From Collinsella sp. AF25-2LB (GTDB lineage: Bacteria; Actinomycetota; Coriobacteriia; Coriobacteriales; Coriobacteriaceae), in the NCBI RefSeq assembly GCF_003458415.1, contig NZ_QRUF01000010.1, positions 25,695-89,694 of the forward strand: a DNA stretch of 64,000 nt, given 5' to 3'. Positions 60,036 through 64,000 of this stretch are shown here, piece after piece (position 1 is the stretch's first letter; each line of letters begins with the position of its first letter). A program made the position numbers and the translations under genes. The notes below the pieces were generated by a model. The model was not told the DNA's origin. It was given only the letters and a program-made list of their open reading frames with translations, and ran no database searches.

Positions 60036-60911
60036 ATGAGATTATCGAGAACGATCGTAATTGCGTCATCCATCGTTGCTGCTATCTCGTTTATTTTCTA
60101 TATTTGCCCTCTAAACGCGGTCATTTTGACGGATGAACAGATGAACGAGGTTTTGTTAGCGGTTTTAGGTGCAGGAATATCATCTTTGTTTGTTGGGGTA
60201 ATTGAATACAGCGACCGATGTCGGGAACTTGAAGATCGTTTTTTATTTGGCATTCAGCCGTTATTGTCTGAGCTAGGCGGAATGGATGAATGCTACATTG
60301 AGCATCTATCTCGATGCGAAGATACCTTGGGACTTCTTTTGGCTTATTACGAGGAAGAAGAGTCATGCGTCTCCCAATTGCTTTGCATATCGGATGATAG
60401 GCATGAACAAAGGGATTCTTTAGTTCAGGTAATTGAACATTGCGAAAGGGATGAATGCGAGCGTTACTACTCAGATGAAGATTCTCATACGCGACGATAT
60501 CTGCTTCATTTGGAGAATAGACTTCGAAAGTCAGTAGGATCCTATCTTCGATTGGAGGCTAAATTGCCCTCCGAAGACGAAGTCTACATTCTGAAATCAA
60601 AGCTTGCATACTTTCCTGGGACACGTAAGTTCAAACAAATATCTGCCATTGCTAGAAAAATCGATGCAATTCGCAATGATTATCAAGATATTGTCGGAAA
60701 ATGTCATCATTTTAACAGCCGAGACTGCGGCTACTACGACTTGCTTAGCGCTATTAAAAAGTGTGAAAAGGAACAGACACGATACGACCGAGAAGGAATG
60801 GCGCGCTTAGATCGCGATGCATATGAACTCTACGTACTGGTTTACAAGTTTGCTAGTAGGTGTCGTTCTCCCTATGCGGAAAAGTATGAAGAGGAGCCTT
60901 GGTGGGTGTAA
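60036..60911 (+). CDS. Hypothetical two-helix membrane protein with helical cytoplasmic domain
   Basis: I do not recognise a family. The 291-residue protein has two hydrophobic segments (about 7-31 and 38-57), then a long acidic and basic helical region rich in Cys, Tyr and Glu. No enzyme motif is visible. Base composition is markedly more AT-rich than that of the glycosyltransferase genes, pointing to horizontal origin. It lies 280 bp upstream of an Abi_2 family gene on the same strand and inside the same repeat-bounded insert. A role in phage defence is a guess from position only. Confidence 0.65.
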   Translation: MRLSRTIVIASSIVAAISFIFYICPLNAVILTDEQMNEVLLAVLGAGISSLFVGVIEYSDRCRELEDRFLFGIQPLLSELGGMDECYIEHLSRCEDTLGLLLAYYEEEESCVSQLLCISDDRHEQRDSLVQVIEHCERDECERYYSDEDSHTRRYLLHLENRLRKSVGSYLRLEAKLPSEDEVYILKSKLAYFPGTRKFKQISAIARKIDAIRNDYQDIVGKCHHFNSRDCGYYDLLSAIKKCEKEQTRYDREGMARLDRDAYELYVLVYKFASRCRSPYAEKYEEEPWWV

Positions 60912-61192
60912 GTGCGATAATAGTACTTCTTTCTTGGGAGATTTTTCTGGACCGTGTGCTGGATAGTGGCTCAGGTCGGGTCAATTTACGATGTTACTCA
61001 GCTCAAAATGAGATAGCGAGAGGATGCTCCCTCTAATTCTGTGGAAGCTAATGCAAATGTTGTCACGAGCTCAAGGCGAGATGAGCGGCGGCGTGCCATG
61101 ATGTATTTGCATGAGCGTCCGGCTGTTTAATAGGTATTTACAGTTAGGATAAAATTAGATCTGTTATTTCATCAAATACGCTGGAGAGCGCA

Positions 61193-62206
61193 ATGAATAG
61201 TCCTATTCGTCAACAAGATATGTGCGATCAAAAGCCTTGGCTTACTCCTTGGGAACAAGTCTCCCATCTTAAGAGCAAGGGTGTCCGTTTCCGCTATATG
61301 AGCGAGGCAGAGGCGGTCGAGTATCTGACGAAGAACAACAATTACTTTCGCTTGCGCTCGTACCGCACCGGATTTCCAAAGGTTTCTGATGGAAAACGCA
61401 AGGGTGAATATGTCAACTTAGATTTCAAGATGCTTGTTGACCTTTCGATTATTGATATGTTGCTTCGAAACGAGATGATTTCGCTCACTCTTGATATTGA
61501 GCACTTCTGCAAAGTTGACTTGCTGGGCAGGATAGAGCAGCATGCCGAGGACGGTTACGAAATCGTTCAAGACTATTTAAGCGAGCAGGATACATTTGAT
61601 AGCAAGGGGAATGTGACCAACTGGGTCAAAAAAGAGATTTCTCGTTGTGAGTCGAGTGCCTATTCTGCAGGCATTCTTGCAAAATACAGTGGTTTTAATA
61701 TGCCTGCCTGGGCCTTTCTGGAAGTTATTACCTTTGGTGCCTTTAATCCATTCATTTTGTTTTGCGCCAAACGGTTTGACGATGCTGAGCTTCGCGATAG
61801 GTTTTATTTGCTTCGCGCGGCAAAAGATCTCCGCAACGCGTGTGCTCACAATAGTTGCATTCTTAATGGTCTTGCTTCGGGTGAGAATGCCCGAAGGGCA
61901 AATAACGGTGTTATGAAGGCATTGAGCAAAATAGATGGGGTTGGCTCTTATCAGCGTAAAGCAAGGATGAGCAATGAGAGAATACGCCAGATTGTCACAA
62001 CGCTATATCTGCACAAAGAGGTGTCGTCTAAAGGCGTTATTAAGCACAAAGCACAATCGCTTTCCAAGTTTATTTCTAGGGCAAATCGCAACATCAACTA
62101 CTATAAAGGTGCTGAGGTCATAACTTCCTCCTTCTCGTTTTTGTCGAAAGTGATCGGCGCATGGTATTTGTGTGACGCTGAAGATATGCCTTCTTGCGAT
62201 CCCTAG
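61193..62206 (+). CDS. Abi_2 (AbiD/AbiF-like) abortive infection protein with HEPN motif
   Basis: The 337-residue protein begins LTPWEQVSHLKSKGVRF...NNNYFRLRSYR, typical of Abi_2 family phage-exclusion proteins. It carries the HEPN RNase motif R-x4-H as RNACAH (Arg214 to His219) in LLRAAKDLRNACAHNS. Family members stop phage growth by damaging the infected cell, likely through RNA cleavage. The ATG at 61193 is preceded by GGAGAG. Composition is AT-rich. The 281 bp upstream (60912-61192) shows no gene. It appears to be the cargo of an insert in the glycosyltransferase array. Confidence 0.82.
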   Translation: MNSPIRQQDMCDQKPWLTPWEQVSHLKSKGVRFRYMSEAEAVEYLTKNNNYFRLRSYRTGFPKVSDGKRKGEYVNLDFKMLVDLSIIDMLLRNEMISLTLDIEHFCKVDLLGRIEQHAEDGYEIVQDYLSEQDTFDSKGNVTNWVKKEISRCESSAYSAGILAKYSGFNMPAWAFLEVITFGAFNPFILFCAKRFDDAELRDRFYLLRAAKDLRNACAHNSCILNGLASGENARRANNGVMKALSKIDGVGSYQRKARMSNERIRQIVTTLYLHKEVSSKGVIKHKAQSLSKFISRANRNINYYKGAEVITSSFSFLSKVIGAWYLCDAEDMPSCDP

Positions 62207-62451
62207 TCATCTGGTGCAAAATATTTCCCACTTCGAAAAGCGGTTCGGCCGTTTTGCAAGGGGGCTTCTCTTTATGGGACGCCCTCTATTTTTTTATGCC
62301 ACGCCAATCGGAAGATATTACGTTTTCGGCTACTGCATTCTTTTCAATCCCTAACGGTTGTAGATCAATACCTACCGCTCGCACTTGTTGCTTAACAAAT
62401 GGCGAGGTTGGTGGGCTAAGTTAGTGACAGTGTTTTGTTGGAGGAGGGCAA

Positions 62452-62640
62452 ATGCCCTATGCCGAGCTGTACCACTGCGAGTTCACCTCGCGCGGCAGGG
62501 AAGAGGCAAACGAGGAAAAGCTGCGCCGCTGGAAGCGCGAGCAGACGCTGTTTATGCAGCGCTGGCCGGAGTTCTTTTTGGATGGCGATTCCTGGCTCGG
62601 ACCGAACTTATCCTCCGACAGTGAGCACTCCTCGCTTTAG
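62452..62640 (+). pseudogene. 3' fragment of a second tandem glycosyltransferase
   Basis: This 62-codon frame matches the last 62 residues of the 828-residue glycosyltransferase with about 10 differences (PYAELYHCEFTSRGREEANE shared). It is a remnant. It opens with an ATG placed exactly at the start of homology and is preceded by GGAGGAGG, so a short peptide could still be made. Similarity continues weakly past the stop for about 60 bp, which supports descent from a paralogous gene and not a recent copy. Confidence 0.85.
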
Positions 62641-62745
62641 CGCAAAGTAATTACGAGATCTGGCAAAGTGCCCTCAAGAGCTGCAAGAGCGGTGGGGTTC
62701 AAGTACTCCTCGTTCAAGTGGCTCTTCTCATATCAAAAACGTGCG

Positions 62746-63195
62746 TCAGGAGTTCTCCCTTAGGCATTTTGCGGCTATAGGGACAAGGTCGAACATCGTG
62801 TGAACGACATCACCCGTGTTTGCAACGGTTGCCGTGAACTTGCCGTTTCCAAAATCCATCAGATGGTAGAGGTTGATTGTCAGATCGTGCTGTGCGGCGA
62901 TTCTCAGAATCCAGTAAGCGCAATTGTCGCCACAGGTTGTGGCGTTGTATATGTTCTGAGGCATGAAGTACATGAGTAGCAGCGTCTTAGTTCCGCCCGA
63001 TAGCCTTTCCGGTGGGATAATGCCTAGGATCTTGGTGTTTATTGCGCCGGGTCCAACCACACTGCCTTTATCGATGGATTTAATAATTCTTTGCGCAAAA
63101 GCATCTTGAAACCATTCGGGCGAATAGACGTTATCGAAGTAAACCGACGTATTATAGATAACGTTTTCCATATCACCATAGTGAATTGTTAGCAC
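62746..63195 (-). CDS. DUF4869 family protein
   Basis: The 149-residue protein begins VLTIHYGDMENVIYNTSVYFDN and contains PPERLSGGTKTLLLMYF near 65, both as in DUF4869 proteins of gut Firmicutes and Actinobacteria. The region CGDNCAYWILRIA near 87 fits the family too. Function is unknown. The GTG at 63195 is chosen because AAGGGAGC precedes it and the family normally begins at LTIHxG. An ATG at 63225 is the alternative. The genes on either side are a glycosyltransferase remnant and a structured non-coding stretch. Confidence 0.72.
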   Translation of the reverse strand: MLTIHYGDMENVIYNTSVYFDNVYSPEWFQDAFAQRIIKSIDKGSVVGPGAINTKILGIIPPERLSGGTKTLLLMYFMPQNIYNATTCGDNCAYWILRIAAQHDLTINLYHLMDFGNGKFTATVANTGDVVHTMFDLVPIAAKCLRENS

Positions 63196-63443
63196 GTTGC
63201 TCCCTTCGGGATGCTGGTTTAGCATTTGGTGAGATTGATTGTATCGCAGCGTATGAGACAGACGATATTTGCTGGTAACGCATGCGATTGATAACTATTG
63301 ATAAACAAGTCTTGTATTCAGTGCCTGTTTTGTTTGTCCGTGCTTGAACCCAAGTTGCTTTGAAGGTCTATATTTTAGAAAATAGTCCACGAGCTAAGCT
63401 CCGTGTGGCGGCACGTAAAAGCTGTACTGTGCTTGGGCAGGTT

Positions 63444-63560
63444 AAAGTCCAAGACGATTAGATATCCGAGAGGATATCGAGCCCGCACCGGGGAGATAAG
63501 GTGAGTCCGCGCCGGGGACTTTAATTCCGGCGACAATTAGGTCTCCATGAGGATACCGCG
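63444..63560 (+). other. Structured non-coding segment, tandem aptamer-like units
   Basis: AAAGTCC (63444-63450) can pair with GGACTTT (63516-63522). Inside it is a perfect hairpin GATATCC-GAGA-GGATATC (63461-63478) with a GNRA tetraloop. A second unit 79 bp later repeats GAC-ATTAG-T-TCC-GAGGATA-CG with changes. GCCGG/CCGGC (63511-63531) gives an alternative fold. I do not recognise a known riboswitch. The 719-bp gap 63196-63914 holds this segment and the fragment at 63632-63877. Confidence 0.45.
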
Positions 63561-63631
63561 GCTGACAGCCAGCAGAAAACCGTCTTATACGCTCCTTCCG
63601 CGCGTCGCCTGCTCAAACGATTTGCGTCGAA

Positions 63632-63877
63632 TTGCCTGTTGCTATGGCCTGTCCGTGCGTTTTGCTGGGCGGGCCTTCTTTTACCGCGGACACGGAGAGC
63701 ATGTTTATAGGCAACGTTGCGTGCTGCGAGCCAGACGTCTCGGGCGTTGGCTGGGTGTGGACCGATGCCGGTCATCTGGAGCTCAATGGTTATACGGATG
63801 AGGTCATTGGCGCCGAATGCGACCTTGTGGCTAACCGTTCGGCGCACCATGGCTTGGCTCGCGTCCCCCCAATCTAG
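63632..63877 (+). pseudogene. Possible fragment of a secreted surface protein
   Basis: The frame contains SGVGWVWTDAGHLELNGYTDEVIGAECDLV, which resembles repeat units of large secreted adhesin-like proteins in this group (GWxWD...LTLxGY). It has no signal peptide or good start and ends after 81 codons. It may be a remnant of a gene like the one that starts at 63915. Evidence is only this one pattern. Confidence 0.4.
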
Positions 63878-63914
63878 TAGACTCTAAACCGTTGCTAGAT
63901 TAGGGGGATTTTCC

Positions 63915-64000
63915 ATGAAACGCTCCATGAAACGAGTTTCCGGGGCCGCCGCCGTCCTCGCGGTCGCGGCCGCCCTGGCCCTGTGCGGGCCCGCGGCCTA
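63915..64000 (+). CDS. Secreted protein, N-terminus only (3' end outside window)
   Basis: The ATG at 63915 follows AGGGGGA at good spacing. The 28 visible residues form a signal peptide: basic KRSMKR, then an Ala/Val/Leu-rich core ending near LALCGPAA. The Cys could be a lipobox-like residue, but the context is weak. The rest of the protein lies beyond the window. Confidence 0.7.
   Translation, partial: MKRSMKRVSGAAAVLAVAAALALCGPAA

Overview
The window looks like chromosome of a high-GC, Gram-positive gut actinobacterium of the class Coriobacteriia, most likely Collinsella. This is inferred from gene content and style: CarD, a Rho with a very long basic N-terminus, a SUF-only Fe-S operon, a GGGtGRT/NifU-like pair, an MPKTG-type sortase substrate, arrays of family 2 glycosyltransferases, and many short intergenic hairpin repeats. 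No rRNA or CRISPR array is visible.

Layout. 1-5 kb: end of an M20 peptidase, serC-serA (serine synthesis) and a cation/proton antiporter, all on the minus strand. 5-17 kb: a calcineurin-like phosphatase, a Wzx/MATE-like membrane protein, pckA, a B3/B4-domain protein, a MarR regulator, a DegV protein, an MGMT-like protein, trpS, a WecA/TagO-type transferase, a probable 6S RNA and a PflX-like radical SAM protein. 17-27 kb: tRNA-Ala, pncB, proB, a proline iminopeptidase, proA, an HD hydrolase, carD and argS. 27-38 kb: rho, two small membrane-protein genes, a ROK kinase, an aminotransferase, tRNA-His and two tRNA-Lys, a duplicated tRNA-Lys 3' end followed by a dinD pseudogene, and an FAD oxidoreductase. 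38-48 kb: the GGGtGRT/NifU-like pair, a RAYT-type transposase-like gene, and sufC-B-D-S-U with a divergent Fe-S-type Rrf2 regulator. 48-64 kb: a sortase-anchored surface protein, a degenerate AAA/PD-(D/E)XK protein, six glycosyltransferases, an AT-rich two-gene insert with an Abi_2/HEPN gene flanked by a 91-bp direct repeat, a DUF4869 gene, a structured untranslated segment and the start of a secreted protein.

How the parts fit. Serine, proline, NAD and gluconeogenic functions are ordinary housekeeping. The suf operon supplies Fe-S clusters and is probably controlled by its divergent Rrf2 protein. The glycosyltransferases, together with the WecA/TagO-type transferase and the flippase-like protein, suggest surface polysaccharide synthesis. 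The least ordinary parts are the intergenic elements (GGGAC-core hairpins and a pair of nested palindromes), the tRNA-Lys duplication, and the defence-type insert in the glycosyltransferase array.
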